Source of the DNA: Marinimicrobium sp050113635
GTDB lineage: Bacteria > Pseudomonadota > Gammaproteobacteria > Pseudomonadales > Cellvibrionaceae
Length of the DNA: 64,000 nucleotides
Reading direction: 5' to 3'
Assembly: GCF_050113635.1 (NCBI RefSeq)
Contig: NZ_JBNJLT010000002.1
Coordinates: 62,001-126,000, forward strand
The notes under the pieces were generated by a model. The model ran no database searches. It worked only from the letters and a program-made list of their open reading frames with translations, and had not been told where the DNA came from. The position numbers were made by a program, and so were the translations under genes. This document shows positions 1 to 8,110 of the stretch, piece after piece (within the stretch, counting starts at the first letter, position 1; each line of letters starts with the position of its first letter).

Positions 1-149
1 CCACGATCGTCAATCCATTCATTTCCATCGGCACGCAACGCCACCATGGTTTGCCGGTCAGGATCAAACCGCAACGCCCGCCCGCAGGACAGGCATTCGG
101 TGTTGTCAAAGTAAATGCGCTGTCCGCAGGTACAGTAAAACGCTTTCAT
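1..149 (-). CDS. Zinc-ribbon protein, probable zinc-binding peptidase (N-terminal part; runs off the window)
   Basis: Only the first 49 codons are inside the window; the ATG is at 149-147 and the frame stays open to base 1. The visible protein begins MKAFYCTCGQRIYFDNTECL and shows a CxC...CxxC zinc ribbon (Cys6, Cys8, Cys19, Cys22). A ribbon of this kind opens the putative zinc-binding peptidases that often accompany alpha-E and circularly permuted ATP-grasp genes, which are exactly the two genes upstream here (gap of 15 bp, same strand). The peptidase part itself lies outside the window, so that half of the call is inference from context. No Shine-Dalgarno sequence precedes the ATG; the transcript instead carries CCTCCTT there, so translation may be coupled to the gene upstream. 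Confidence 0.7.
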   Translation of the reverse strand, partial: MKAFYCTCGQRIYFDNTECLSCGRALRFDPDRQTMVALRADGNEWIDDR

Positions 150-164
150 AAGGAGGATCGCAAC

Positions 165-1127
165 TTATTCGTTTTCCACCAGCGGGGTGACCGGCAGAAA
201 CCAGGTGCTGGTGATCTGTTGGTGCACATCGGCGACCTCCAGCTGTAAACCATCAATGTATTCCTGCAGTCCCGCCTGCAACAATTCTGGAATACTGGCG
301 GTGCGCAAACGCCGCCGAACAGCGGTCGCCACGTGCAAGGCGTTATCGCTGTTGGGCAGCTTACGAAGACACGATTCCAGCTCTTCCAGACAGCGGGACA
401 CCGCCCTGGGAAACCGTCCGTCCTGCAACAAGAACGTCACCACATCCTCCGCGTTAACGCGGTCCTGAACGTGCTGCCGATACATCTGGTAGCCACTGGT
501 GGAGCGCAATACGCTCATCCACAGAATGTTATCGTACGGCTCCAGAATGTCTTCTGCACCATTTAAATGCGGCAGCAGGTTGGCCGAACCGGCATCCACG
601 ATACGGGTGGTCATATCCGCCCGTTCGAGATTGCGCCCCAGTTGAATAAAATCATACGCACTGTTGTGGCTCATGCAGCCGGCGAGCAACCCGGTAAACT
701 GTTGCACGCTGGTAATCACCATTTGCAACACACGGTTGCGCTCGCGGCGCGCCACGGATTTGGACAGATTATCTTTCACAGAAAGATACAGGTTATTAAT
801 CAGCTCCCACGCTTCCATCGGAATAATTTCGCGGGTAATGCGCGCGTTTTCTCTCGCCCAGCTCAGCGAATTCAGCAACGAGGAAGGGTTATCACGATCC
901 GCCAGCATAAAGCGGATTACCGTGCGCTCATCCGCCTGCTCGGTATCCCCTCGGTTAAAAAATTCTTCCGTCCCACTGATGTGGATCAGTGATCCCCAGC
1001 CCACCCGAACGCCTTTGGGCAGATCCATCAGCAGATGGGAATTCACGTTCACCAGACGCGCCAGATTTTCGCTGCGCTCCATGTAGCGCCCCAACCAGTA
1101 AATGCGTTCAGCCACTCGCGACAGCAT
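165..1127 (-). CDS. Alpha-E domain protein (DUF403 family)
   Basis: A 320-residue all-helical protein starting MLSRVAERIYWLGRYMERSE, the signature opening of the alpha-E family. I chose the ATG at 1127 rather than the longer frame because GGAGATAA sits about six bases upstream (1133-1140) and because family members start with this motif. The start lies one base past the stop of the ATP-grasp gene (1129-1131), so the two are almost certainly co-translated. The biochemical role of alpha-E proteins is not established. They travel with circularly permuted ATP-grasp enzymes, transglutaminase-like proteins and zinc-ribbon peptidases, and are thought to belong to a peptide-bond-forming or modifying pathway. 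Two members of that set flank this gene. Confidence 0.85.
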   Translation of the reverse strand: MLSRVAERIYWLGRYMERSENLARLVNVNSHLLMDLPKGVRVGWGSLIHISGTEEFFNRGDTEQADERTVIRFMLADRDNPSSLLNSLSWARENARITREIIPMEAWELINNLYLSVKDNLSKSVARRERNRVLQMVITSVQQFTGLLAGCMSHNSAYDFIQLGRNLERADMTTRIVDAGSANLLPHLNGAEDILEPYDNILWMSVLRSTSGYQMYRQHVQDRVNAEDVVTFLLQDGRFPRAVSRCLEELESCLRKLPNSDNALHVATAVRRRLRTASIPELLQAGLQEYIDGLQLEVADVHQQITSTWFLPVTPLVENE

Positions 1128-1128
1128 C

Positions 1129-2577
1129 TCAGTTATCTCCTTCCACAACGACCCAGGTATCTTTACTGCCACCGCCCTGAGAGGAGTTCACCACATAGGA
1201 CCCCTTAGTCATGGCCACCCGGGTAAGCCCGCCGGGCGTCACGTGATGCTCGCGCCCCTGTAAAATAAAAGGTCGCAAATCAATGTGACGCGGCTCGGCA
1301 TTGCGCGGTGTGACCACCGGCGCGGTGGAGAGCGACATCAACGGCTGCGCCATATAGTTGCGCGGGTTGGCCTTGATTTTTTGCGCGAAGGCTTCACGCT
1401 CTTTTTTACTGGCCTGGGGACCCATCAACATACCGTAGCCACCGGACTCATTGGCGGGTTTCACCACCAGCTTGTCGAGATTCGCCAACACGTAATCACG
1501 CTCTTTTTTATCGCTGCACAGGTAACTCGGCACATTGGGCAAGAGCGGTTCTTCCCCCAGGTAATACTTGATCATGGCCGGTACGTAGGTGTAGACCAGT
1601 TTGTCATCCGCCACGCCCGCCCCGGGCGCATTCGCCAGCGCCACATTGCCTTTGAGCCACGCCCTCATCAGACCGGGAACGCCCAGCACCGAGTCCGGAT
1701 TGAACATTTCCGGATCGAGAAACAGGTCATCGATGCGCCGATAGATCACATCCACGCGCGCCAAGCCGTTGATGGTGCGCATGTACACCATGTCATCTTC
1801 CACAACGAGGTCACTGCCCTCGACCAGCTCCACACCCATTTGCTGGGCCAAATAGGAGTGCTCGAAATACGCGGAGTTATAAATGCCGGGGGTCAGGACC
1901 ACGATTTCGGGGAATTCCATCGGGCGCGGCGAGATCGCCGCGAGCGTGTCAAACAACTGGTTGGGGTATTCGGTCACCGGCAGAATGGTGTGATTTTCAA
2001 ACAGCTCCGGCAGCACCCGTTTGGTGACTTTGCGATTTTCCAACATATAGGACACACCGGAGGGCACACGCAAATTATCCTCGAGTACATAGAACTGACC
2101 TTTGTGATCCCTAATCAGGTCGGAACCACACACATGCGCCCACACACCCAGCGCGGGTTTCATGCCAATGCACTCGGAACGGAAATTTTTCGAATCGGCT
2201 AGCAGGGACTCGGGGACGACTTTGTCCTTGAGAATCTTGCGATCGTTGTAGATATCGTCAATAAAGCAGTTGAGCGCGGTGAGACGCTGAATCAAACCGC
2301 GCTCGGTTTTTTCCCACTCACGTTGCGGGATGATGCGGGGGATAATATCGAAAGGCCAGTCGCGATCAATGTTGCCGGCATCGCTGTATACGGTGAAGGT
2401 AATGCCCATGGTTTTGATGGCAAGCTCAGCAGAGAGTTTGCGTTCCTGCAGTTCCTCGCCACTGAGGGAGGCCAGGTAGTTTGCTAAATGCCGTGCCGCT
2501 TTGCGCGGGTTGCCGGGGGAGCTGATCAGTTCATCGTAAAAATCGCCACACGCGTATTCGCGCCAGTCAATCTGCAT
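1129..2577 (-). CDS. Circularly permuted ATP-grasp protein (DUF404/DUF407 type)
   Basis: 482 residues from MQIDWREYACGDFYDELISS. Later segments such as YVLEDNLRVPSGVSYMLENR, VVLTPGIYNSAYFEHSYLA and LVVKPANESGGYGMLMGP are characteristic of the circularly permuted ATP-grasp family; the ANESGGYGM loop is the nucleotide-binding element. The open frame extends to 2763, but the extra 62 codons run through a palindromic repeat and look non-coding, so the start at 2577 is preferred (weak AGGGA about 8-12 bases upstream). It is the first gene of a minus-strand unit with alpha-E and zinc-ribbon genes. ATP-grasp enzymes ligate a carboxylate to an amine; the substrate of this subgroup is unknown. Confidence 0.85.
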   Translation of the reverse strand: MQIDWREYACGDFYDELISSPGNPRKAARHLANYLASLSGEELQERKLSAELAIKTMGITFTVYSDAGNIDRDWPFDIIPRIIPQREWEKTERGLIQRLTALNCFIDDIYNDRKILKDKVVPESLLADSKNFRSECIGMKPALGVWAHVCGSDLIRDHKGQFYVLEDNLRVPSGVSYMLENRKVTKRVLPELFENHTILPVTEYPNQLFDTLAAISPRPMEFPEIVVLTPGIYNSAYFEHSYLAQQMGVELVEGSDLVVEDDMVYMRTINGLARVDVIYRRIDDLFLDPEMFNPDSVLGVPGLMRAWLKGNVALANAPGAGVADDKLVYTYVPAMIKYYLGEEPLLPNVPSYLCSDKKERDYVLANLDKLVVKPANESGGYGMLMGPQASKKEREAFAQKIKANPRNYMAQPLMSLSTAPVVTPRNAEPRHIDLRPFILQGREHHVTPGGLTRVAMTKGSYVVNSSQGGGSKDTWVVVEGDN

Positions 2578-2697
2578 AGCCGAGTCCCTACTGCTGTGAA
2601 TGGGGCGCTCTTGAGGCGGCTGACTGTCTGCCTCTGTTCGGGCGCCGACGGTTTGACAATAGCACCTTGGGTGGGAAAGGCCAAGTTGGTTTAGCCC

Positions 2698-2808
2698 GGT
2701 TCCGGCTCCCAGGGTATTGATTCGGACCCGCATGAATACGTCCCTGTAGCTCTGCGTCGGCATCCATGCCTCCGACGGTCTCGAATCAATACCCTGGGAG
2801 CCGGAACC
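2698..2808. repeat. Palindromic repeat, copy A (27-bp perfect arms)
   Basis: The arms 2698-2724 and 2782-2808 are perfect 27-base inverted repeats. Inside lies GAATACGTCCCTGTAGCTC (2734-2752), followed by a smaller hairpin (CGTCGG 2755-2760 with CCGACG 2772-2777) around GCATCCATGCC. The same core recurs at 6074-6199 and 6268-6358 between quite different arms. It lies upstream of the ATP-grasp gene, between that start and the stop of the oxygenase gene at 2835. Confidence 0.85.
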
Positions 2809-2834
2809 TCAGTGCCAATCCTCTAAGCCGGGAG

Positions 2835-3521
2835 TTATCGGGCGGGATCGGGGGCGCCAGCGGCGGTGTTGTTGACGCGGAACCAACCGGCAATGCTGTA
2901 ACGTTCGCGCCGTGCGGGCAGCACTTCGTGAGGGAAAACTTCGCTGAGGAAGATCACCAGTTTGCCGTACTCCGGCAGCACGCGTTCGAGTTCCTGGTTA
3001 TCGGCTTCGTTGTAGATAACGAGTTCGCCTCCGTCCGTCGGTTGCCAGTTGGGGTTCAGGTAGAAGACGGTGGACAGTACACGATTAGAGCGGCCCTTGA
3101 AGGCATCCAGATGCTTTTTATAGAAGGCGCCTTCCGGATAGGCGGCGTAGTGCGCTTCGTAATCAAACAGGCCGAGGAACAGCCGACGGTTGAGCCCCTG
3201 GCGCAACGCTTCCATCCAGGAGAGAAAATCACGGGCCGCCGGAGTGTCGCCGTGCAGCCAGCAAATTTCATCGGAGCGCACAAAGCGGTTTAGCTGGAAG
3301 TCGTCTTTGCGACCGATACCGGCCCGGCGGAAATCCGCCGCGGGCGTTTCCTTGAGTGCCAGAAACAGGCGGTTCACATGCTCGGGAGGCAAGGCATTGG
3401 GCACCACGGCGTAACCCTCGGTTTCAAGCCGCTCGGCAATGTGATCCAGCGTATCGCCATCAAACGGACCACCGGGTGGCGCCGGACCGGGTGAGGAAGC
3501 AAAAACCGATGATGTAGTCAC
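2835..3521 (-). CDS. 2-oxoglutarate/Fe(II)-dependent oxygenase, prolyl-4-hydroxylase-like
   Basis: 228 residues with the complete non-haem iron site: His137-x-Asp139 (KKHLDAF), distal His198 (FPHEV) and the 2-oxoglutarate Arg207 (RYSIAGWFRVN). GGELVIY and GKLVIFLSE form the expected strands of the double-stranded beta helix. The frame continues upstream to 3728, but that part is Cys/Arg-rich and unlike the family. I prefer the GTG at 3521, which has AGGG eight bases ahead and gives the usual length for small 2OG-FeII_Oxy_3 proteins (SM-20/PHD-like). Such enzymes hydroxylate prolyl or other residues of a protein partner, or small molecules; the target cannot be read here. The gene is transcribed away from 3831. 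Confidence 0.8.
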   Translation of the reverse strand: MTTSSVFASSPGPAPPGGPFDGDTLDHIAERLETEGYAVVPNALPPEHVNRLFLALKETPAADFRRAGIGRKDDFQLNRFVRSDEICWLHGDTPAARDFLSWMEALRQGLNRRLFLGLFDYEAHYAAYPEGAFYKKHLDAFKGRSNRVLSTVFYLNPNWQPTDGGELVIYNEADNQELERVLPEYGKLVIFLSEVFPHEVLPARRERYSIAGWFRVNNTAAGAPDPAR

Positions 3522-3830
3522 ACATTTACCCTGCGCTATGACGAGCCAAAACGGCGTTGAATCGACTCCGCTTGTGAAGAGACTTTCTCCACTTCGCGAC
3601 CCGGCGTATCCACCGCCCCTGCAGGCTTTGACGGAACGACAGCAATGTTTCCTCGAAGGGAAAGCGCGCACAATAAAGAATGAATTGAGAAAACAGCCTG
3701 TTTCAGAAACTTGTCGCTTGCACCGCACACATTCTACCGGCTGCTCCCTGGAACCGCCACCACCTTACCCATTGACTTTGGGCAATGAGTCACGTTTCAT
3801 GCGGGTTAATTCGTAGCGCCTGGATCTGTC
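3522..3830. other. Divergent intergenic region, no gene seen
   Basis: About 309 bases between the oxygenase gene (minus) and a small membrane-protein gene (plus). It should hold both promoters, but I see no convincing -35/-10 pair, operator or RNA. The open frames here lack family features and overlap each other. Confidence 0.4.
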
Positions 3831-4097
3831 ATGAAACCGCAATGGCTGACCGCCCTCAAGCACCACTACACTGGCTCGTTGGAGCACGGGTTCCAGCAGT
3901 TTCGTCAGGGTGTAGCCTTCTTTTTCCTAGGGATGGTGGGGCTGTACATGGCCCACTCCATGCTGGCACCGTCGCTGGCACAAGAGGTCGCGGTACTGAT
4001 CAGTGTGCTAATCGGTGGCGCGGGCTTTATCTGGGCCATGATGGCCCACGTGCGGATGCTGGTGGGCCGTCTGATCCGGTTCTTCGAGCGCCGTTAG
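3831..4097 (+). CDS. Small two-helix membrane protein, unknown function
   Basis: 88 residues starting MKPQWLTALKHHYTG. A charged and aromatic N-terminal stretch is followed by two likely transmembrane helices, roughly residues 27-47 (GVAFFFLGMVGLYMAH) and 52-72 (VAVLISVLIGGAGFIWAMM), and a basic tail ending RFFERR. I do not recognise the family. Its stop lies five bases from the stop of the DUF1820 gene on the other strand, so the two converge tightly. Codon use matches the neighbourhood, which supports a real gene. The positive tail suggests both termini face the cytoplasm. Confidence 0.6.
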   Translation: MKPQWLTALKHHYTGSLEHGFQQFRQGVAFFFLGMVGLYMAHSMLAPSLAQEVAVLISVLIGGAGFIWAMMAHVRMLVGRLIRFFERR

Positions 4098-4101
4098 CGG
4101 C

Positions 4102-4440
4102 TCAACTATCAGAACCGGGCTTGGGCATAAAATTGCCGTAGGGGAATTGCGCGACCTTATCGCCGCCTTTGAAGTCACTGATCTTGCCAGAGCCTTCCTT
4201 TTCCACCTCATCGATCCGCACGATGGCGTGCATGGGAATATAGGAGCGCTTGACCCCGGCGAACTCGTTTTTGAGCTTTTCCTCGGACGGATCAACCACG
4301 ACCTGGGAGCGTTCACCAAAGACGAACTCTTCCACTTCGATAAAACCGTACATCTCGCTCTGGTAAATGGCGCAGGCAAACACTTCATACACCTGCCCCT
4401 GATTGAGGAAAATGACTTTATAAATCGGTTTCGCCGCCAT
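4102..4440 (-). CDS. DUF1820 family protein
   Basis: 112 residues from MAAKPIYKVIFLNQGQVYEV, matching the DUF1820 pattern of gammaproteobacterial proteins: an early KVIF-x-NQG-xVYE stretch, then FVFGERSQVVVDPSEEKLK, a Pro-His segment (YIPMHAIVRIDEVEKEG), and a disordered tail with GNFMPKP. Family function is unknown; it is a small cytoplasmic protein, often near miaB or tRNA-modification genes. Here it is divergent from miaB, with 183 bases between the two starts. The frame stays open far upstream through the reverse strand of miaB, but that extension is a shadow and the ATG at 4440 is the family start. Confidence 0.8.
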   Translation of the reverse strand: MAAKPIYKVIFLNQGQVYEVFACAIYQSEMYGFIEVEEFVFGERSQVVVDPSEEKLKNEFAGVKRSYIPMHAIVRIDEVEKEGSGKISDFKGGDKVAQFPYGNFMPKPGSDS

Positions 4441-4575
4441 AGAACCACTCGGGAGAAATTGCACAGAAACAGTGAGCTGAAACAAGGGGCGCGAAGAATA
4501 GCACAAAATCGTCGCTGTGAAGCGGTTTTGCGGTCGATTTTTGAGCAATCTATGGGATTTCGCCCGTAAGATCGC

Positions 4576-4581
4576 TATAAT
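4576..4581 (+). promoter_or_regulatory. Candidate -10 box for miaB
   Basis: An exact TATAAT lies 42 bases ahead of the miaB start. No good -35 hexamer is seen at 16-18 bases upstream, so this is a candidate only. Confidence 0.35.
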
Positions 4582-4623
4582 GCCCGCCCTCGATTTTGAC
4601 CACTTTTTAACCAGGTTGTTGCC

Positions 4624-6030
4624 ATGAGCACCGATACCAACGCCCCGGCCTCCTCGTCCGCCGCCCAGCCCGAAAAACAGCCCAAAAAGCTGTACATCAA
4701 GACGCACGGCTGCCAGATGAACGAGTACGACTCGGCCCGCATGCGCGACCTGCTGGGCGAATCCCATCAAATGGTCCCGACCGAGAATCCGGAAGACGCC
4801 GATGTCATCCTGATCAATACCTGTTCGATCCGGGAAAAGGCCCAGGAAAAGTTGTTCCACGAGCTGGGCCGCTGGAAGTCGCTCAAAGAGGCCAAACCGG
4901 ACCTGAAAATCGGCGTGGGCGGTTGTGTGGCCAGCCAGGAGGGCGATGCCATCGCCAAGCGCGCACCGTACGTCGACATGATCTTCGGTCCGCAAACGCT
5001 GCACCGCCTGCCGGAAATGATTGAAACCCCCCGGGGCGACAGCGCCGTTGTGGATATCAGCTTCCCGGAAATCGAGAAGTTCGATCACCTGCCCCAGCCG
5101 GAATCCGATGGCGTAAGCGCTTTTGTCTCGATTATGGAAGGCTGCTCCAAGTACTGCACCTTCTGCGTGGTGCCCTACACGCGCGGCGAGGAAGTGAGCC
5201 GCCCGGTAACCGATGTGCTGGCCGAAGTGCTGCACCTGGCCGGCCAGGGTGTGCGGGAAATCAACCTGCTGGGCCAGAATGTGAACGCCTACCGCGGCGA
5301 CAACGGCGATGGCACCGTCATCGACCTGGCCGAACTGATCACCTACGTGGCCGCCATCGATGGCATCGACCGCATTCGCTTCACCACGTCTCACCCGGTG
5401 GAATTCAGCGACTCCCTGATCGATGTCTACAACGACGTGCCGGAACTGGTCAGTCATATCCACCTGCCGGTGCAAAGCGGCTCCGACCGCATCCTGATGG
5501 CCATGAAACGCGGCCACACGGCGCTGGAGTACAAATCCAAGCTGCGCCGACTGAAAGCCAACCGGCCCAATATCAGTTTCTCTTCGGATTTCATTATTGG
5601 CTTCCCCGGCGAAACCGATGCGGACTTCGAGGCCACCATGAAACTGATTCACGATATTGGCTTCGACACCTCCTTCAGCTTCATCTACAGCCCGCGCCCC
5701 GGCACTCCGGCCTCAGACTTGCCAGACGATACGCCAATGGATGTCAAGAAAGAGCGTCTGAAAATCCTGCAAACCCGCATTACCCAGCAGGCACAGGAGA
5801 TCAGCCGTCGTATGGTGGGCAATGTGGAGCGAGTGTTGGTCAGTGGTTACTCCAAGAAAGACCCAGGGCAGCTCTCGGGCCGCACGGAGAACAACCGTGT
5901 GGTGAATTTCCGCTGCGACGATCCGGCGCTGATTGGCAGGTTTGCGGATATTCGCATTGAGGAAGCCTTGCCCAACTCGCTGCGAGGCACGTTGCTGGGC
6001 TCTGAGCTGGATCAGGATTGGGCGGCGTAA
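4624..6030 (+). CDS. miaB: tRNA-2-methylthio-N6-dimethylallyladenosine synthase MiaB
   Basis: 468 residues, normal family length. The N-terminal UPF0004 domain carries Cys30 (THGCQMNEYDS), Cys67 (INTCSIREKA) and Cys101 (GGCVASQEG), which bind the auxiliary 4Fe-4S cluster. The radical-SAM motif is Cys174-x3-Cys178-x2-Cys181 (EGCSKYCTFCVVPYTRGEE). A C-terminal TRAM domain follows (VERVLVSGYSKKDPGQLSGR). The enzyme adds a methylthio group to i6A37 in tRNAs reading UNN codons, using two SAM and the auxiliary cluster as sulfur donor. It precedes phoH-ybeY-corC-lnt, the usual gammaproteobacterial order, but here 486 bases with two palindromic repeats separate it from phoH. The start with an acidic/Ser-rich leader has AGG nearby (ACCAGGTTGTTGCC). 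Confidence 0.97.
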   Translation: MSTDTNAPASSSAAQPEKQPKKLYIKTHGCQMNEYDSARMRDLLGESHQMVPTENPEDADVILINTCSIREKAQEKLFHELGRWKSLKEAKPDLKIGVGGCVASQEGDAIAKRAPYVDMIFGPQTLHRLPEMIETPRGDSAVVDISFPEIEKFDHLPQPESDGVSAFVSIMEGCSKYCTFCVVPYTRGEEVSRPVTDVLAEVLHLAGQGVREINLLGQNVNAYRGDNGDGTVIDLAELITYVAAIDGIDRIRFTTSHPVEFSDSLIDVYNDVPELVSHIHLPVQSGSDRILMAMKRGHTALEYKSKLRRLKANRPNISFSSDFIIGFPGETDADFEATMKLIHDIGFDTSFSFIYSPRPGTPASDLPDDTPMDVKKERLKILQTRITQQAQEISRRMVGNVERVLVSGYSKKDPGQLSGRTENNRVVNFRCDDPALIGRFADIRIEEALPNSLRGTLLGSELDQDWAA

Positions 6031-6073
6031 AAGAAAGAGTGGCCTCTCCGCTGAGGGAGCACTTAGGTAATCC

Positions 6074-6199
6074 GGGCTCGATATCAGGTGGGCTGTTTCG
6101 GCAACGCGATGAATACGCCCCTGTAGCTCCCTCCCGGAACGCCGGACCGCTTCTTCCCTGAAGAGAGGGTTCCGAAACAGCCCACCTGACACCGAGCCC
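6074..6199. repeat. Palindromic repeat, copy B (28-bp arms, two mismatches)
   Basis: The arms 6074-6101 and 6172-6199 are inverted repeats of 28 bases with two mismatches. The interior holds CGCGATGAATACG followed by CCCTGTAGCTCC, a near-identical version of the core in copy A, then a second small hairpin region. It sits just downstream of miaB. Confidence 0.85.
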
Positions 6200-6267
6200 T
6201 CCGAGTTTAATTCTCGCTCATCGCTACGTAGCGACGCGGACTTTCGGCTGCCTTGGAGGGCACGGCG

Positions 6268-6358
6268 TCGGGGGACCTTTTGGCAAACCCTCGCTTCAGG
6301 GATGAAGCGGGGGAGCTACAGGGACGTATTCATCGCGTTTTGCCAAAAGGTCCCCCGA
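6268..6358. repeat. Palindromic repeat, copy C (20-bp perfect arms, core inverted)
   Basis: The arms 6268-6287 and 6339-6358 are perfect 20-base inverted repeats. The core is read on the minus strand: GGGAGCTACAGGGACGTATT on plus is the reverse complement of the copy A/B core. The inner hairpin is CTTCAGGGATGAAG (6293-6306). Copies B and C therefore face each other in the miaB-phoH gap. Confidence 0.85.
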
Positions 6359-6516
6359 TGACGGGCCCGGACGTTCAGAGAGCCGCGAAGCTCCTTATAA
6401 CCCAAAGTTCCCAAAACCCACCGACTCAGAAACAAACAACCGAAGATTTGCCTTTTCGCCGTCATTTTTATGGTTTAGGCTTTAAGTAAGTCCACATACA
6501 GGAGATCGACACCTCT

Positions 6517-7614
6517 TTGAATAGTCACGCAGTAAACAGCCACGCAGTAGCCAGCCCCAAAACGGTCACCCAGCGCGTCACCCTGGAGCCGGATGACAAT
6601 CGACGTCTCGCCAACCTCTGCGGTCAATTCGACCAGCACCTGCGACAAATTGAAGAGCGACTCGGTATCGAAATTCGCAACCGGGGTAACCAGTTTGCGC
6701 TCACCGGAGGTGCCAACACCACCGCCACCGCCGCCGAACTGCTCAAGCACCTCTACGGCGAAACCGATGTCGTGGAGCTGACACCCGATGAAATCCACCT
6801 CGCCCTGCAAACTTCCGGCATTGAGGAACTTATGGACCAATTGAACGAGCACGCCACGGGCGAGGACCGCACCGAATCCGACAGTGCCAGCCGCTCTGCC
6901 GACGATCGGGGTGATAAGACCGGCAGTCAGTCCGGCGCGTCGATGACGCTGATCCGCACCAAGAAGTGTACGATCAAGCCTCGCGGCGGGAATCAGCAGC
7001 GGTATGTTCAGGCGGTGCAGACCAACGACATCAACTTTGGCACCGGCCCCGCCGGTACCGGGAAGACGTACCTGGCCGTTGCCTGTGCCGTGGAAGCGCT
7101 GCTTAAAGACGAGGTCGAGCGCATCCTGCTGGTGCGCCCCGCCGTCGAGGCGGGCGAGAAGCTGGGCTTTCTGCCCGGTGACCTCGCCCAGAAGGTAGAC
7201 CCTTACCTGCGCCCGCTGTACGACGCCCTGTTCGAAATGCTGGGCTTTGAGACCGTCGGCAAGCTGATTGAGCGCAACGTGATTGAAGTCGCGCCGCTGG
7301 CGTATATGCGGGGCCGGACGTTGAGCAATGCGTTTGTGATTCTCGACGAGAGCCAGAACACTACCCGAGAGCAGATGAAGATGTTCCTGACCCGGATCGG
7401 CTTTGGCTCTACGGCCGTGATTACCGGCGACCCCAGCCAGATCGACTTGCCCAAAGGCCAGAAGTCCGGACTGCGCCACGCCATCGATGTGCTGTCCAAC
7501 GTTAATGGCATCAGCTTTACCCATTTCAGCGCCAAAGACGTGGTGCGACATCCTCTGGTACAGCGCATCGTCGAGGCTTACGACGCCTTCGATGAGGCCC
7601 AGCCGGACGACTGA
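6517..7614 (+). CDS. ybeZ: PhoH-like ATPase (YbeZ)
   Basis: 365 residues. An N-terminal KH-like stretch (about residues 18-110) is followed by the PhoH NTPase domain with Walker A GPAGTGKT at 177-184, Walker B-type FVILDESQN around 270, and TGDPSQIDLP. No ATG occurs in the first hundred codons. The TTG at 6517 is preferred because AGGAGA stands at 6500-6505, eleven bases upstream. PhoH/YbeZ proteins are RNA-associated ATPases that work with the endoribonuclease YbeY in rRNA maturation and ribosome quality control. ybeY follows after eight bases, corC and lnt after that, so this is the head of a conserved operon. Confidence 0.93.
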   Translation: MNSHAVNSHAVASPKTVTQRVTLEPDDNRRLANLCGQFDQHLRQIEERLGIEIRNRGNQFALTGGANTTATAAELLKHLYGETDVVELTPDEIHLALQTSGIEELMDQLNEHATGEDRTESDSASRSADDRGDKTGSQSGASMTLIRTKKCTIKPRGGNQQRYVQAVQTNDINFGTGPAGTGKTYLAVACAVEALLKDEVERILLVRPAVEAGEKLGFLPGDLAQKVDPYLRPLYDALFEMLGFETVGKLIERNVIEVAPLAYMRGRTLSNAFVILDESQNTTREQMKMFLTRIGFGSTAVITGDPSQIDLPKGQKSGLRHAIDVLSNVNGISFTHFSAKDVVRHPLVQRIVEAYDAFDEAQPDD

Positions 7615-7622
7615 CGCTTACC

Positions 7623-8102
7623 ATGAAACTGCACATCGATATTGCCGTCGCCACGACGGGCGGCGGCCTCCCCTCCCGTTCGCACATCAAACGGTGGATT
7701 GAGGCGGCGCTGATTGCCAGCGACGAGGCTCGCGACGAAGTCGAAGTCAGTGTGCGCCTGGTGGACGATGACGAAAGCCGGGCGCTCAACCACCAGTATC
7801 GCGGAAAGGACAAACCCACCAACGTCTTGTCATTCCCCGCCGACCTGCCACCGGAGCTGGAGCTGCCCCTGCTGGGCGATCTGGTCGTCTGTGCCCCCGT
7901 GGTCGCCCGGGAAGCCGCCGAGCAGGGTAAATCGCCCGAAGCCCACTGGGCGCACATGCTTGTGCATGGCACCTTGCATTTGCTAGGTTATGACCATATC
8001 GACCCCGAAGACGCCGAGATAATGGAAAGTCTGGAAACCCGGATTCTGACTCGGTTACACTACCCGGCGCCCTACGGGGCCGATGATCCACAACAGGACT
8101 GA
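7623..8102 (+). CDS. ybeY: Endoribonuclease YbeY (16S rRNA maturation)
   Basis: 159 residues with the zinc site HGTLHLLGYDH: His115, His119 and His125. The conserved stretch GKDKPTNVLSFP (61-72) is also present. YbeY is a single-strand-specific metallo-endoribonuclease that takes part in 3' end maturation of 16S rRNA and in removal of defective 70S ribosomes. It lies eight bases behind phoH and eight bases ahead of corC; this order is a strong family marker. Length is normal. Confidence 0.96.
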   Translation: MKLHIDIAVATTGGGLPSRSHIKRWIEAALIASDEARDEVEVSVRLVDDDESRALNHQYRGKDKPTNVLSFPADLPPELELPLLGDLVVCAPVVAREAAEQGKSPEAHWAHMLVHGTLHLLGYDHIDPEDAEIMESLETRILTRLHYPAPYGADDPQQD

Positions 8103-8110
8103 TTGACCTC

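Noticed and set aside
2578..2763. N-terminal extension of the ATP-grasp protein
   Set aside because: It would translate through palindromic repeat A; the family starts at MQIDWREY.
4441..5652. Long minus-strand frame continuing upstream of the DUF1820 gene
   Set aside because: It runs antisense through miaB, is His/Gly/Val-rich in the way reversed GC-rich genes are, and family members start at 4440.
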